Positions 26,217 to 36,029 of a DNA stretch of 64,000 bases are shown here, piece by piece. Below the pieces are notes generated by a model. It was not told the DNA's origin. It was given only the letters and a program-made list of their open reading frames with translations, and made no database searches. Numbering within the stretch: position 1 is the stretch's first letter; every line of letters starts with the position of its first letter. This DNA is from Pseudoalteromonas phenolica (GTDB lineage Bacteria > Pseudomonadota > Gammaproteobacteria > Enterobacterales > Alteromonadaceae): assembly GCF_005886345.1 (NCBI RefSeq), contig NZ_PNEC01000017.1:60269-124268 (forward strand). The letters run 5' to 3'. The translations under genes and the position numbers were made by a program.

Positions 26217-28619
26217 ATGAAAACGATAAGCCACGGGTGGCACAGTGCTAAACGCATGACTTACTCATTCGTCATAGGCGGTGTGATGATGTTAGGTGCG
26301 ACACAAGTTGCAGCAAACACGCAATATGTAGATCCATTTATTGGTACTGGCGGTGATGGCCATACTTTCCCAGGTGCAGTTGTACCTTTTGGTATGGTGC
26401 AATTGAGCCCAGATACCGACTCTGTATTTCGAGGCATTGACCCACAGCCAGAAATCTACAAGCGTTGTGCGGGCTATCATTATGACGACACCACCATTGT
26501 AGGTTTCTCGCATACCCACTTTAGCGGCACGGGTCACTCAGATCTTGGCGATTTACTAATGATGCCAATTACGGGCGAAGTGAAGTTAGAGCCGGGCAAA
26601 GCTGACAACCCAGATGCGGGGTATCGTTCTCGCTTTAGTCATGACAATGAAACGGCAAAGCCGGGTTATTACCAAGTTTGGTTACAAGACTACAAGGTGA
26701 ATGCTGAGCTCACAGCGACTACCCGCGTAGGCATGCACAAATACACTTTTAAAGAACATGATAAAGGCAGTGTGTTAATGGATTTAACGCACAGCATTTA
26801 TAACTTCAAAAACAAAGTCATTTGGAGTGATGTGCGCGTTATCGACGACCGTACTATTTTAGCGTACCGTGCGACCAATGGCTGGGCGAATAATCGTCAA
26901 ATGTACTTTGCCATTGAGTTTTCAAAACCGTTTAGCGATATCGAGCTGATTAACCTAGATAACACACGTTACCGTTGTAATGGCTGCTTAACCGAAGGTA
27001 ATGGCAAAAAGCCATCGACCATTGTTAACTACAAAATCCCAGAAGCGGCAGGTAAAGCCATTAAAGTGGTTGCAGACTTTGAAGGTCTGAAAGGCGAGCC
27101 ACTGATGGTGAAAGTGGGTATTTCAGCGGTTAGTAAATCAAATGCACTTGAAAACTTAAAGACTGAAATTCCGCATTGGAATTTCGACAAAGTGGTTAAG
27201 CAAGCAGACGACACATGGCACAAGTCACTTGATAAGTTTGAAGTAGAAGGCTCGCTATCTGAAAAGCGTCAGTTCTTCACGTCGGTTTATCACGCACTTC
27301 AAGCACCGAGTGTATATCAAGACGTGAACGGTCAATATCGTGGTGTTGATGGTGAAATTCACCAAGCGAAAGATCACACGCACTACACGCTATTCTCACT
27401 ATGGGATACCTATCGCGCCCTGCACCCATTATTGACTTACATTGAGCCTGACAAAGTATCAGACATGATCTCTTCAATGCTTGATCATTATCAGCAGAGC
27501 CAGGACAAAATGTTACCTATCTGGTCGTTCCAAGCCCATGAAACGTGGACCATGATCGGTTATCACGCGGTATCAGTCATTGCTGATGCGTATCTAAAAG
27601 GCATTCGTGATTTCGACGTTGAGCTGGCTAAAAAAGCCATGATCGATACTGCAAACCACCCGCATTACGATGCCATTCCTGAATACAAACAATATGGTTA
27701 TGTACCATTAGACGTTCTAGCTGAGTCAACGTCTATCACTTTAGAGTATGCATATGATGACTATACGATTGGTCAATTCTTCACGGCGCTTGGTGATAAG
27801 AAAACAGCGGCTGAATACTACGAGCGTGCGACATACTACAAAAACGTGTTTGATCCAGAAGTACGCTTTATGCGTGGTCGCATGAAAGATGGTTCATGGA
27901 ATCCAGACTTTGATCCGCAAGAAGCAAAATACATGGGTGCTTTCACCGAAGGTAACAGCTACCAGTACAGCTTCTATGTACCACAAGATGTGCACGGTTT
28001 AATTAAGCTAAAAGGTGGTGACAAGAAATTTGTTGAGCGTCTAGATGAGCTTTTCGAAACTGAGCTGTCGTACGAAAAAATCAAAGAGCACGAAGACATT
28101 GCAGGTCTAATTGGTCAATACGCTCACGGTAATGAGCCAAGCCATCATATTGCCTACCTTTATAATTATGCGGGCGAGCCTTGGCGTACTCAGGCACGTA
28201 TTCGTCAAATCATGGATACGCTGTCTTCAGACAAGCCTGATGGTCTTGCGGGTAACGACGATGTTGGCCAAATGTCGGCGTGGTATATCTTCTCGGCAAT
28301 GGGCTTCTACCCAGTATCACCGGGTGATTTAACTTACGCACTAGGTGCACCACAATTACCGAAAATTTCTTTAGCATTGGCAAACGACAAACAATTTACT
28401 GTGGTTGCAAAAGGTCTTTCTAAGAAAAACAAATATGTAAAGTATGCACGCTTGAATGGAAAAAGGCTTGAGCGAAGCTATATCACTCACGATGACATAA
28501 TAGCTGGTGGAACATTAGAGTTTACGATGTCAGCTAAACCTAACAAATCATTTGGTCAATCACTGTCGTCACGTCCGCCATCAATGAGTAACCCTGTGAA
28601 CAACAACTTCTTTAAATAA
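26217..28619 (+). CDS. GH92 exo-alpha-mannosidase, secreted
   Basis: The 800-aa product has a signal peptide (ends near QVAA) followed by the two GH92 domains. Family signatures: the N-terminal GTGGDGHTFPGAVVPFGM and HFSGTGHSDLGDL, and the catalytic-domain GNEPSHH (Glu640, the position of the GH92 catalytic acid) and GNDDVGQMSAW (Asp681/Asp682, base region). GH92 enzymes are calcium-dependent inverting exo-mannosidases acting on alpha-1,2/1,3/1,4/1,6 links of N-glycans and yeast mannan; which linkage cannot be read from sequence. The ATG at 26217 follows AGAGG and is preferred to TTG at 26199. It is the first gene of the five-gene mannose operon. Confidence 0.93.
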   Translation: MKTISHGWHSAKRMTYSFVIGGVMMLGATQVAANTQYVDPFIGTGGDGHTFPGAVVPFGMVQLSPDTDSVFRGIDPQPEIYKRCAGYHYDDTTIVGFSHTHFSGTGHSDLGDLLMMPITGEVKLEPGKADNPDAGYRSRFSHDNETAKPGYYQVWLQDYKVNAELTATTRVGMHKYTFKEHDKGSVLMDLTHSIYNFKNKVIWSDVRVIDDRTILAYRATNGWANNRQMYFAIEFSKPFSDIELINLDNTRYRCNGCLTEGNGKKPSTIVNYKIPEAAGKAIKVVADFEGLKGEPLMVKVGISAVSKSNALENLKTEIPHWNFDKVVKQADDTWHKSLDKFEVEGSLSEKRQFFTSVYHALQAPSVYQDVNGQYRGVDGEIHQAKDHTHYTLFSLWDTYRALHPLLTYIEPDKVSDMISSMLDHYQQSQDKMLPIWSFQAHETWTMIGYHAVSVIADAYLKGIRDFDVELAKKAMIDTANHPHYDAIPEYKQYGYVPLDVLAESTSITLEYAYDDYTIGQFFTALGDKKTAAEYYERATYYKNVFDPEVRFMRGRMKDGSWNPDFDPQEAKYMGAFTEGNSYQYSFYVPQDVHGLIKLKGGDKKFVERLDELFETELSYEKIKEHEDIAGLIGQYAHGNEPSHHIAYLYNYAGEPWRTQARIRQIMDTLSSDKPDGLAGNDDVGQMSAWYIFSAMGFYPVSPGDLTYALGAPQLPKISLALANDKQFTVVAKGLSKKNKYVKYARLNGKRLERSYITHDDIIAGGTLEFTMSAKPNKSFGQSLSSRPPSMSNPVNNNFFK

Positions 28620-28630
28620 GGAACAGAAGC

Positions 28631-31171
28631 ATGAAAAAATCATTCTCTCGTTCATTGCTTCTTTTTACGCCTGCGGTTTCGCTGAGCCTTGCGCTCAGCG
28701 GCTGCGGCGATAACCGCAATGAAGATGCACAAGCAAAGCCTGCTGAGCAAGCAAACAGTAAAGACGTTGCATATGTGCAAGATCCAGCCAGTTTTGTTAA
28801 TCCATTTATTGGTACAAAAGGTCCTTTTAACCATCGCCAAGCAGCAAACGTTGTGCCGGGTGCAGTGCAGCCATTTGGTATGTTCAACTTTGGCCCTGAG
28901 CACGCTTACACTGAAGCGTTATTGAAAGAAAGCGAAGGGATCAGCAAGCGCATTAATAAAGACAATGTGCGTGTTCCTGTGTCACCGGGCGGCTACAACT
29001 GGCAAGCGACGCGTTTAAAGGGCTTTTCTTTTACCCGTTTGTCAGGCACCGGGTGTTTAGGTGCGTCAGGCGATGTGCCAGTTTTACCGTTTAATCAAGC
29101 CATTAAACACTCTCCTGCGACCGATAAAATTAACGCCTATTATGGCGCGAATTTTAGCCACGATGATGAGACTGCCATTCCGGGTTATTACCAAGTAGGT
29201 CTAGATTCTGGCATTGATGTACGTTTATCAGCAACCGATCGAACTGGTATTGCCGAATTTACCTTTGACTCGCCAGAGCAAGCCAAGCTTATTTTCAGAA
29301 CGGCTTATTCGCAGCTGGGCAGTGGTGATGCGTTTACCCAAGTGGATTTAGAAAAAGGAGAGGTGAGTGGTTATGTCACCAGTGGTAACTTTTGCGGTTA
29401 CTTAGGCGAATATAATCGTCGCGATTATTACACACTACACTTTGTGGCGAAAATTGATGCGCCGATCACAGGCAGCGGTGCGTATGTTGATAACAAGGTA
29501 GCAGCCAATGTGACTTCTAGCCAAGGCGGTATGGGCTATGGTGAAACCGGTGTGCCAGAGTGGGGTAAAGGCTCAGGTCTATGGGTCGATTTAGACGTTA
29601 AAGCAAAACAACCTGTGACAATGCGTGTGGGTATTTCTTACGTAAGCCTAGACAATGCCCGTGAGAACTTAGCCAAAGAACAAGCTCAGCAAAGCTTTGC
29701 GCAAATAAAAGACAAAGCCTATGCGGGTTGGAACGATGCGCTAAGTCGCGTGAAAGTGAAGTCTGACGATAAAGACTTACTGACGACTTTCTATACGGCG
29801 TTATTCCACAGTCAATTTCATCCAAATATTTTTAGTGATGTGAACGGCGAGTACCGAGGTTTTGATCAACAAGTTCATAATATCACTGACAAGCAAACGG
29901 CGCAGTACGCGAACTTCTCAGGCTGGGATGTATATCGTTCACAACTACAGTTAGTGAGTTTAACGCACCCGCAAGTTGCCAGTGATATTGCTCAGTCGCT
30001 ATTCAATCAAGCTAATCAATTTAATGGTATTTGGGACAGATGGACGCACAACAATGGCCCAACAGGGGTGATGAGTGGCGACCCATCAGCGATTGCCATT
30101 GCTAACTTTGTGGCATTTGGCGCAGATAAGTTTGACATTGAGGGCGCGTACGAGTCTTTGTACAAAGCCTCAACAGTGCCAACAGAGTACGATTTATCAG
30201 ACGTGGGTTGCCCGGTTTTCTGTCGTGGTCAAAAACCATCTTTAGATGAATGGCTAACGCTGAATTACTTATCTGATCAATCTAATTCGTGGGAAGGGGC
30301 GAGCGAAACCTTAGAGCAAGTCTCTGCTGATTTTGCCATGTCACAATTTGCAGCGCGCTTAGGTAAAGACGTACACAGCACTGAAATGCTCACGCGTTCA
30401 GGTTATTGGAAAAACCTTTATAACCCTAAAGCGACCTCAGAGCTTGGCTATATTCAGGGCCGCAATAAAGATGGTAGCTGGAAAGAAGCGTTTGACCCAT
30501 TCAGTGGCCACTTATTTGTCGAAGGCAGCCCGGCTCAGTATTTATGGATGTTACCGTTTGATGGCCAAGGACTAAGCCAATTATTAGGTGGTGATGAGAT
30601 AATGTCTGAGCGTTTAGATTCACATTTGCGTAAACCTGATGGCACTTGGGTGTTATATCGTGATTCAGCGCAATATGCTGACGTTTCGAATCAGCCATCA
30701 ATTGCCACGCCTTGGATGTATCTGTACACAGGCGATGCATATAAAACGCAGCAGACGGTGCGTGAGACCATGAAGCAACTTTGGCATAACTCAGTGTCTG
30801 GTATTCCAGGTCAGGACGATTTAGGTCAGATGTCATCTTGGTATGTATTCTCGGCATTAGGCATGTATCCGTTTTACCCGGGTCGAGCAGACATGGTGTT
30901 ATCAAGCCCAGCATTTGAACAGGCAAAAATTGGTAATATTACCATTCAAGCGCCAGCTGCAAGCGCCGAACACATTTATATTAAAAATCTAAAAATCAAT
31001 GGTAAAGACACGCTAAATAGCTGGATTGACGAAACCCATGTTAATGCGCCACAGCTGCTAGAATTTACCCTAGATACAAAACCGAGCCCCGAGTTTGGTG
31101 GTGCACTTGAGCATCGTCCACCATCTTATTCAGTCGCAGCTCCTCTAGTTGCAACTTCTGAGGCGAAGTAA
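28631..31171 (+). CDS. GH92-family lipoprotein with Gln at the catalytic-acid position
   Basis: The 846-aa product has lipobox LSGC after a signal peptide, then the GH92 fold (NPFIGTKGPFNHRQAANVVPGAVQPFGM written in the family pattern, LSGTGCLGASGDV, and QDDLGQMSSWYVFSALGMYP). Where gene 1 of the operon has GNEP, this protein has SNQP, so Gln688 replaces the Glu that acts as general acid. As I recall, the GH92 enzyme CcMan5, which cleaves mannose-alpha-1-phosphate-6-mannose, has the same Glu-to-Gln change, because a phosphate leaving group needs no protonation. A phosphomannose-uncapping role on yeast-type mannan is therefore a reasonable prediction, not proof. It lies 11 bp behind the first GH92 gene, with an AAGGA site. 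Confidence 0.88.
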   Translation: MKKSFSRSLLLFTPAVSLSLALSGCGDNRNEDAQAKPAEQANSKDVAYVQDPASFVNPFIGTKGPFNHRQAANVVPGAVQPFGMFNFGPEHAYTEALLKESEGISKRINKDNVRVPVSPGGYNWQATRLKGFSFTRLSGTGCLGASGDVPVLPFNQAIKHSPATDKINAYYGANFSHDDETAIPGYYQVGLDSGIDVRLSATDRTGIAEFTFDSPEQAKLIFRTAYSQLGSGDAFTQVDLEKGEVSGYVTSGNFCGYLGEYNRRDYYTLHFVAKIDAPITGSGAYVDNKVAANVTSSQGGMGYGETGVPEWGKGSGLWVDLDVKAKQPVTMRVGISYVSLDNARENLAKEQAQQSFAQIKDKAYAGWNDALSRVKVKSDDKDLLTTFYTALFHSQFHPNIFSDVNGEYRGFDQQVHNITDKQTAQYANFSGWDVYRSQLQLVSLTHPQVASDIAQSLFNQANQFNGIWDRWTHNNGPTGVMSGDPSAIAIANFVAFGADKFDIEGAYESLYKASTVPTEYDLSDVGCPVFCRGQKPSLDEWLTLNYLSDQSNSWEGASETLEQVSADFAMSQFAARLGKDVHSTEMLTRSGYWKNLYNPKATSELGYIQGRNKDGSWKEAFDPFSGHLFVEGSPAQYLWMLPFDGQGLSQLLGGDEIMSERLDSHLRKPDGTWVLYRDSAQYADVSNQPSIATPWMYLYTGDAYKTQQTVRETMKQLWHNSVSGIPGQDDLGQMSSWYVFSALGMYPFYPGRADMVLSSPAFEQAKIGNITIQAPAASAEHIYIKNLKINGKDTLNSWIDETHVNAPQLLEFTLDTKPSPEFGGALEHRPPSYSVAAPLVATSEAK

Positions 31172-31173
31172 TC

Positions 31174-32382
31174 ATGGCGAAGCAAATTAATCAAAAAATG
31201 GCGTTTTATGCCATGACCAGCTTGTTCTTTATTTGGGGTTTTATTACCGCGTTAAACGACATTCTGATCCCATTCTTGAAAGCAGAATTTTCACTGAGCT
31301 ATACCCAAGCTATGTTGGTGCAGTTCTGTTTCTTCGGTGCTTACTTTTTAGTGTCGCCATTGGCTGGTCGCGTGGTGGCGAAATTTGGTTATCGTAATGG
31401 CGTGTTTATTGGCTTATTGACGTTAGCTCTGGGCTGCTTGCTGTTTATTCCAGCAGCAAGCGTAAAAGAGTATACGTTATTCTTAGGCGCACTATTTATA
31501 CTTGCAGGCGGTATTACCGTGTTGCAAGTATCTGCAAACCCTTATGTTAATTGCTTAGGCGAGCCAGAGCATGCGGCCAGTCGCTTGAATTTGGCACAGG
31601 CGATTAATTCATTGGGTCATACGGCTGGGCCATTGTTTGGTACGTTTTTCATTCTTTCGGCAACCAGCAGCAGTACCGGTGCAGAGCAAGTTCAACTGCC
31701 TTATTTTTTAATCGCACTGGCAGCCATCACAGTGGCTTGTTCGTTCAAATTTATCGAACTGCCTAAGCTGAATTTTGAACAGCAAAAAGACGTTGAAGTT
31801 AGCGATTCAATTTGGCAGCAAAAGCACCTTGTTATGGGGGCGCTGGGTATTTTCTTATATGTTGGTGCTGAGGTCTCTATTGGTGGATTCTTAGTGAATT
31901 ACTTCGAACGCCCTGAAATTGGCGGTTTGACGGCAAAACAAGCGGGCAACATGGTGGCTTACTACTGGGGCGGCGCGATGATAGGTCGATTTATCGGCTC
32001 AATTTTGATGCGTAAATATGCGCCAAGCTTGGTATTGGCATTGAATGCTGTCATGGCCGCGGTGCTATTGATGCTCACTGTGTTTAGCACCGGCAAGTTA
32101 GCAATGTGGAGTGTATTAGCGGTTGGTTTCTTTAACTCGATCATGTTCCCAACGATTTTCAGTTTAGCAATTCGTGGTCTAGGTCAACTAACAGCAAAGG
32201 GCTCGGGCTTACTATGTCAAGCAATTGTTGGCGGTGCTGTTTTCCCTCTACTTCAAGCGGTCGTTGCTGATAAGTTCTCAGTACAAGTGAGTTTCTTAGT
32301 GCCGCTATTCGCCTATGTCTACATTCTATTTTTTGCTATGAGCCAGTATAGAGGTCGAGCGCAAGAGGTGAGTGCTGCATGA
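31174..32382 (+). CDS. MFS sugar/proton symporter, FucP/GluP family
   Basis: The 402-aa inner-membrane protein has 12 predicted segments and the family opening FFIWGFITALNDILIPFLKA, shared by L-fucose permease FucP and glucose/galactose/mannose permeases of proteobacteria. In this operon it most likely imports mannose released in the periplasm by the GH92 enzymes. It starts 2 bp after the preceding gene, and its stop overlaps the start of the kinase gene, so the three are tightly co-expressed. Confidence 0.9.
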   Translation: MAKQINQKMAFYAMTSLFFIWGFITALNDILIPFLKAEFSLSYTQAMLVQFCFFGAYFLVSPLAGRVVAKFGYRNGVFIGLLTLALGCLLFIPAASVKEYTLFLGALFILAGGITVLQVSANPYVNCLGEPEHAASRLNLAQAINSLGHTAGPLFGTFFILSATSSSTGAEQVQLPYFLIALAAITVACSFKFIELPKLNFEQQKDVEVSDSIWQQKHLVMGALGIFLYVGAEVSIGGFLVNYFERPEIGGLTAKQAGNMVAYYWGGAMIGRFIGSILMRKYAPSLVLALNAVMAAVLLMLTVFSTGKLAMWSVLAVGFFNSIMFPTIFSLAIRGLGQLTAKGSGLLCQAIVGGAVFPLLQAVVADKFSVQVSFLVPLFAYVYILFFAMSQYRGRAQEVSAA

Positions 32383-33377
32383 GTGGGGTGTTATGTTATG
32401 GCGAAGCGCTGATCGATTTTTTGCAGTTTCAAAGCCAAGAACAAGATGGTTTAAACATTAACGATTATCGACAATTCCCTGGTGGGGCGCCTGCCAATGC
32501 TGCGGTGGCTTTGGCCAAACTCGGTGGGCGGGCGCAATTTGCCGGACAGGTTGGGAGCGATCAGTTTGGTGAGTTTTTAATTCACAGCCTTACCCATTAC
32601 GGTGTTGATACTCAGTTTACGTTAAGACACGAGACTGCACCCACGCCTCTGGCTTTTGTGCACTTAGACGCAAGCGGTGACAGAAGCTTTACATTTATGC
32701 GAAAAGACAGCGCTGACCTTTTGCTCACACCAGAGCAAGTAAGCGAAGCATGGTTTGCAAATAACCGAATTGTGCATTTATGTAGTAATACTTTGACTGA
32801 ATCAGGTGCTGCGGCAACCACGCAAACTGTGCTTGAACAAGCAAAAGCGCTTAGCTTACAGGTATGTTTTGATGTGAACCTGCGCGCCAATCTTTGGAAA
32901 GATCAAAAAATTGATATTGTATTGGTGAACCAAGTGGTGAAACAAGCCGATATCGTCAAGTTTGCTAAAGAAGAATTCGAACTGTTAGCACAAGGTAATC
33001 CTGAGCAGTACTTAGCTGATTGTTTAGCGGCAAATTGTCAGCTTATTTTGATCACTAATGGCGGTGATGAGATTGAGTATGTGAGCAAACAATTCCGTGG
33101 TCACGTGAGCCCAGCGAAAACGAAGGTGGTTGATACCACTGCAGGTGGCGATGGCTTTATTGGCGCGATTCTATACTTGCTTAGCGAAACCATCCAACTT
33201 GAAATCTTATTACATAGCGAAACACACATTCAAAGTACTGTGGCTTTTGCCAGTTGCGCAGGCGCCATTGCTGTGTCAACACAAGGCGCTTTCCCTGCAT
33301 TGCCAAGCTTCACACAAGTCAGCGACTTATTTAACGAACAATTTAGTGGCACATACGATGCTGCCTTTTTAGAGTAA
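32379..33377 (+). CDS. PfkB-family sugar kinase (fructokinase / mannokinase type)
   Basis: The 332-aa product is of the ribokinase/PfkB family. The N-terminal GGAPANAAVALAKLGG is the first family signature, and DTTAGGDGFIGA near residue 250 is the second, with the catalytic Asp in GGDGF. Because the next gene is a mannose isomerase homologue, fructose is the probable substrate and fructose 6-phosphate the product; direct mannose phosphorylation is the alternative. Its ATG overlaps the stop of the transporter gene by 4 bp (ATGA). Confidence 0.88.
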   Translation: MSGVLCYGEALIDFLQFQSQEQDGLNINDYRQFPGGAPANAAVALAKLGGRAQFAGQVGSDQFGEFLIHSLTHYGVDTQFTLRHETAPTPLAFVHLDASGDRSFTFMRKDSADLLLTPEQVSEAWFANNRIVHLCSNTLTESGAAATTQTVLEQAKALSLQVCFDVNLRANLWKDQKIDIVLVNQVVKQADIVKFAKEEFELLAQGNPEQYLADCLAANCQLILITNGGDEIEYVSKQFRGHVSPAKTKVVDTTAGGDGFIGAILYLLSETIQLEILLHSETHIQSTVAFASCAGAIAVSTQGAFPALPSFTQVSDLFNEQFSGTYDAAFLE

Positions 33378-33384
33378 AACACAC

Positions 33385-34563
33385 GTGAATTTTTATAACT
33401 CAGAATTTTTAACAACACACAGTCAATCGATCGTCGACTTTTATAAAGACCGTTGTGTCGACAATGACCTTGGTGGCTATTTTCAAAACTACTTAGACGA
33501 TGGCACAACATTTAATAATGGCTTTCGTCAGCTTGTCAGTAGCACACGTATGGTTGTGAACTTTTGTCGTGCGGCAAAGCTGTTAAACAACGACGAATAC
33601 TTAGCCATTGCAAAGCATGGATTGGACTATGTGGAGCAACAACATTGGCGTGAATCATCTAAAGCTTATGCGTGGACTTTGCAAGACAACCAACCGCAAG
33701 ACATGACACAACAAGCCTACGGCTACGCGTTCGTATTGCTGTGCTACGCCCATTGTTATAAAGCTGATGTAATTGACTCTGATATTAAAATTAGTGAAAC
33801 ATTCGACTTGCTGGAATCGCGATTTTGGCAAGTTGAAGAGGGTATCTATGCCGATACCATTTACGATGATGGCAGCTTATGTGACTACCGCGGTCAAAAC
33901 GCAAATATGCATATTTGTGAAGCGTTAATCGCAGCCTATGATGCGACTCAATCTCCTATTTATCTTGAAAAAGCACAGCATCTAGCCAATCGTTTTTGTT
34001 TTGAGCTTTCAGCGCAAAGTTTAGGTTTAGTGTATGAGCACTTTACGCCAGAGTTAGAGCCAGATCTTGAATACAACAAAGGCGACCCAAAAAACTTGTA
34101 TCGCCCTTGGGGTTTTCAACCAGGTCACCAAACAGAATGGGCTAAATTACTGATGCAACTTAATACCTTTCAAGCGCGACCTGAGTTTGTTGAAAAAGCA
34201 CAGTACCTTTTTGATATTGCGTATAGCAAGGCATGGGATACCTTCCACGGTGGTTTAGTGTATGGCTTTGATACTGACTATCAAACCTGTGATAGCGATA
34301 AATACTTCTGGGTACAAGCCGAAAGCTTTGCAGCTGCGGCTATGTTGTTTGATGAGACTAAACAACCACAGTATCTAGAGCAGTATACCGAGCTTTGGGA
34401 CTATTGTTGGCAGCACTTTGTAGATCATGAGTTCGGTGCTTGGTTCAGAGTACTGACTGGTGCAAATCAAAAATACAGTAATCAAAAGAGCGAAGCAGGT
34501 GCTAAATGTGACTACCACACACTAGGTGCTTGTTTTGATGTGCTGGAGTTTTCTTTTAGTTAA
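33385..34563 (+). CDS. AGE-family sugar isomerase, probable mannose isomerase
   Basis: The 392-aa alpha/alpha-barrel protein is of the N-acylglucosamine 2-epimerase / YihS / mannose isomerase family. Family features include RMVVNFCRA, the conserved PWGFQPGHQTEWAKLL segment with a catalytic-region His, and YFWVQAESFAAAAML. In the cytoplasm it would convert mannose to fructose for the kinase upstream, avoiding a mannose-6-phosphate route. It starts at a GTG 7 bp after the kinase stop. It is the last gene of the operon; a weak CCAAA/TTTGG inverted repeat follows the stop, with no convincing terminator. Confidence 0.85.
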   Translation: MNFYNSEFLTTHSQSIVDFYKDRCVDNDLGGYFQNYLDDGTTFNNGFRQLVSSTRMVVNFCRAAKLLNNDEYLAIAKHGLDYVEQQHWRESSKAYAWTLQDNQPQDMTQQAYGYAFVLLCYAHCYKADVIDSDIKISETFDLLESRFWQVEEGIYADTIYDDGSLCDYRGQNANMHICEALIAAYDATQSPIYLEKAQHLANRFCFELSAQSLGLVYEHFTPELEPDLEYNKGDPKNLYRPWGFQPGHQTEWAKLLMQLNTFQARPEFVEKAQYLFDIAYSKAWDTFHGGLVYGFDTDYQTCDSDKYFWVQAESFAAAAMLFDETKQPQYLEQYTELWDYCWQHFVDHEFGAWFRVLTGANQKYSNQKSEAGAKCDYHTLGACFDVLEFSFS

Positions 34564-34793
34564 AACCAAACATTTATAAATTTGGTGACACTGCCCATGT
34601 GAGTCATAGGTTTTTGCGCTTTTTGCGTCGTGCAGACTCCTACTCGAAGCATCTTTGCTATTGATTAAAACACTTTGGTGTGGATTAAAGGCTTAGGTGC
34701 TTTTTTACTATGTTATAAAGTAACCTTATTGCACTTATACAGTGTATTAGTTATTTTATGTAAAAGTAGCGTGATGTTAATGTAAGGTTTGTT

Positions 34794-35243
34794 GTGGTAA
34801 TTTCAGATAAAGCATTGATGGGGCTAGTATTAAGTTTGACAGGCCTATTATTGATAGGACATTTCAGTATTGAAGAACCAGTGTTACCTGACTATCTCGT
34901 CATCTGTATGGCGATTGTTTTTGCAGGTCAATTTTACCGTTTTCATCCTAAATACAAACAGAATAATGCCTTAACCAATCAGATCCGTCGTGATGGAGAT
35001 GTACTTAAAATAAAGAACAAATCCTTGCATACCGTTATGGCGAAGGGAAGAAGTCAAAGTATTGAGATAAAACGGATTTCAAAAGTCACGGTCATTGACG
35101 AAGGGCTATCAATTATTGTTGATGGCAATAGCTCTGGATTCGATTTTTTCTTAAACGATAACGCGCAAGATATTATTAAACACTTTCAATCTCTACTCTC
35201 GAAGCAAGAGCAAACGCTGATCCAATTCGAAATAATAGCTTAA
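34794..35243 (+). CDS. Small membrane protein with cytoplasmic tail (149 aa)
   Basis: Two hydrophobic segments at ~8-24 and ~31-48 are followed by ~95 soluble residues containing beta-rich stretches (ISKVTVIDEGLSIIVDGNSSGFDFFL). No family recognised. The GTG start has AAGG 7 bp upstream, and a strong terminator follows. It is separated by 230 bp from the mannose operon and carries no LacI operator, so it is probably unrelated to it. Confidence 0.6.
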   Translation: MVISDKALMGLVLSLTGLLLIGHFSIEEPVLPDYLVICMAIVFAGQFYRFHPKYKQNNALTNQIRRDGDVLKIKNKSLHTVMAKGRSQSIEIKRISKVTVIDEGLSIIVDGNSSGFDFFLNDNAQDIIKHFQSLLSKQEQTLIQFEIIA

Positions 35244-35272
35244 ACCTTTGAGAAATAAGACTGAGAAGTGGG

Positions 35273-35296
35273 CGAGGGTAAGCCCCTCGTTTTTTA
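35273..35296 (+). terminator. Rho-independent terminator
   Basis: CGAGGG / CCCTCG stem with a 5-base loop and a T-rich tail, 29 bp after the stop of the 149-aa gene. Confidence 0.85.
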
Positions 35297-35314
35297 TGCT
35301 AAGTTGAACATAAG

Positions 35315-35935
35315 TTACTGATTCGAACCTTTTGCTATATCCAACGCTAGATTGAATTTTTCATCATTACTGTCTATTGCTTGTTCTAATTCAGTTAATG
35401 ACTTTTCACCCTTTTGATAGACGATTTCAAGACGCAGTGCCTCGATAGTATACTTTAGTAACACAAGATAGATCAGTGGTTGGTTACCCTCACTCGTCTT
35501 CTGTAAGTTAAACTTATACTCATTTAAATCGATTAGCGTTTGTTCAGAGAGCGTTCTATTTACCAGACTTTGTCGCATAAATGTGTTTAGGTAATCGGGA
35601 AATGGCAGAGGGTTTTTATCAAAAAAGTATGCGCGTGTTTTGTCTTCTTTTGGTAGCGCTAGGTAAAAGTCATACAGATCTTCTGAATAGTCATGACTAC
35701 TTTCAATGGCTGCGATGGTGGCTTGCATCAGCTTAATAACATGTTGTTTTTCTTTTTGCTCTTCCTCTATGTTGGCAAAAGCCATTGCGAGTAGTACGCC
35801 AAATAATGTTGCAATTAAAGTAAGAAAAAAATTTATGCCTATTGAAAAACGATTAATAGCAGCTTGGTACTTAGGTATAAAAGTGAGCATACCAAGTAAA
35901 ACCAGTAAAATGATTAACAGTGTGTATAAAATCAT
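35315..35935 (-). CDS. Two-segment membrane protein of unknown function (206 aa)
   Basis: Hydrophobic segments at ~3-21 and ~31-53, then a charged helical cytoplasmic or periplasmic domain with several Glu/Lys-rich helices. No enzymatic motif. The start has AAGG very close to the ATG. It is convergent with the 149-aa gene and follows the LTD gene on the same strand, from which a terminator separates it. Confidence 0.55.
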   Translation of the reverse strand: MILYTLLIILLVLLGMLTFIPKYQAAINRFSIGINFFLTLIATLFGVLLAMAFANIEEEQKEKQHVIKLMQATIAAIESSHDYSEDLYDFYLALPKEDKTRAYFFDKNPLPFPDYLNTFMRQSLVNRTLSEQTLIDLNEYKFNLQKTSEGNQPLIYLVLLKYTIEALRLEIVYQKGEKSLTELEQAIDSNDEKFNLALDIAKGSNQ

Positions 35936-35980
35936 ATCCTTAAGCTCTATTGTTATTTTAAGCCAGCATCATATCATTTT

Positions 35981-36005
35981 AAAAAAAAGGGGGCTAATGC
36001 CCCCC
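35981..36005 (-). terminator. Rho-independent terminator of the lamin-tail-domain gene
   Basis: On the minus strand a G6/C5-6 stem around ATTA (35989-36005) runs into eight T at 35981-35988, 25 bp after the stop. Confidence 0.9.
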
Positions 36006-36029
36006 AAAATCACTATGAAGCGAAGGGAG

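Noticed and set aside
30501..30926. 141-aa minus-strand ORF inside the second GH92 gene
   Set aside because: Shadow frame without a ribosome site, opposite strongly conserved GH92 catalytic sequence.
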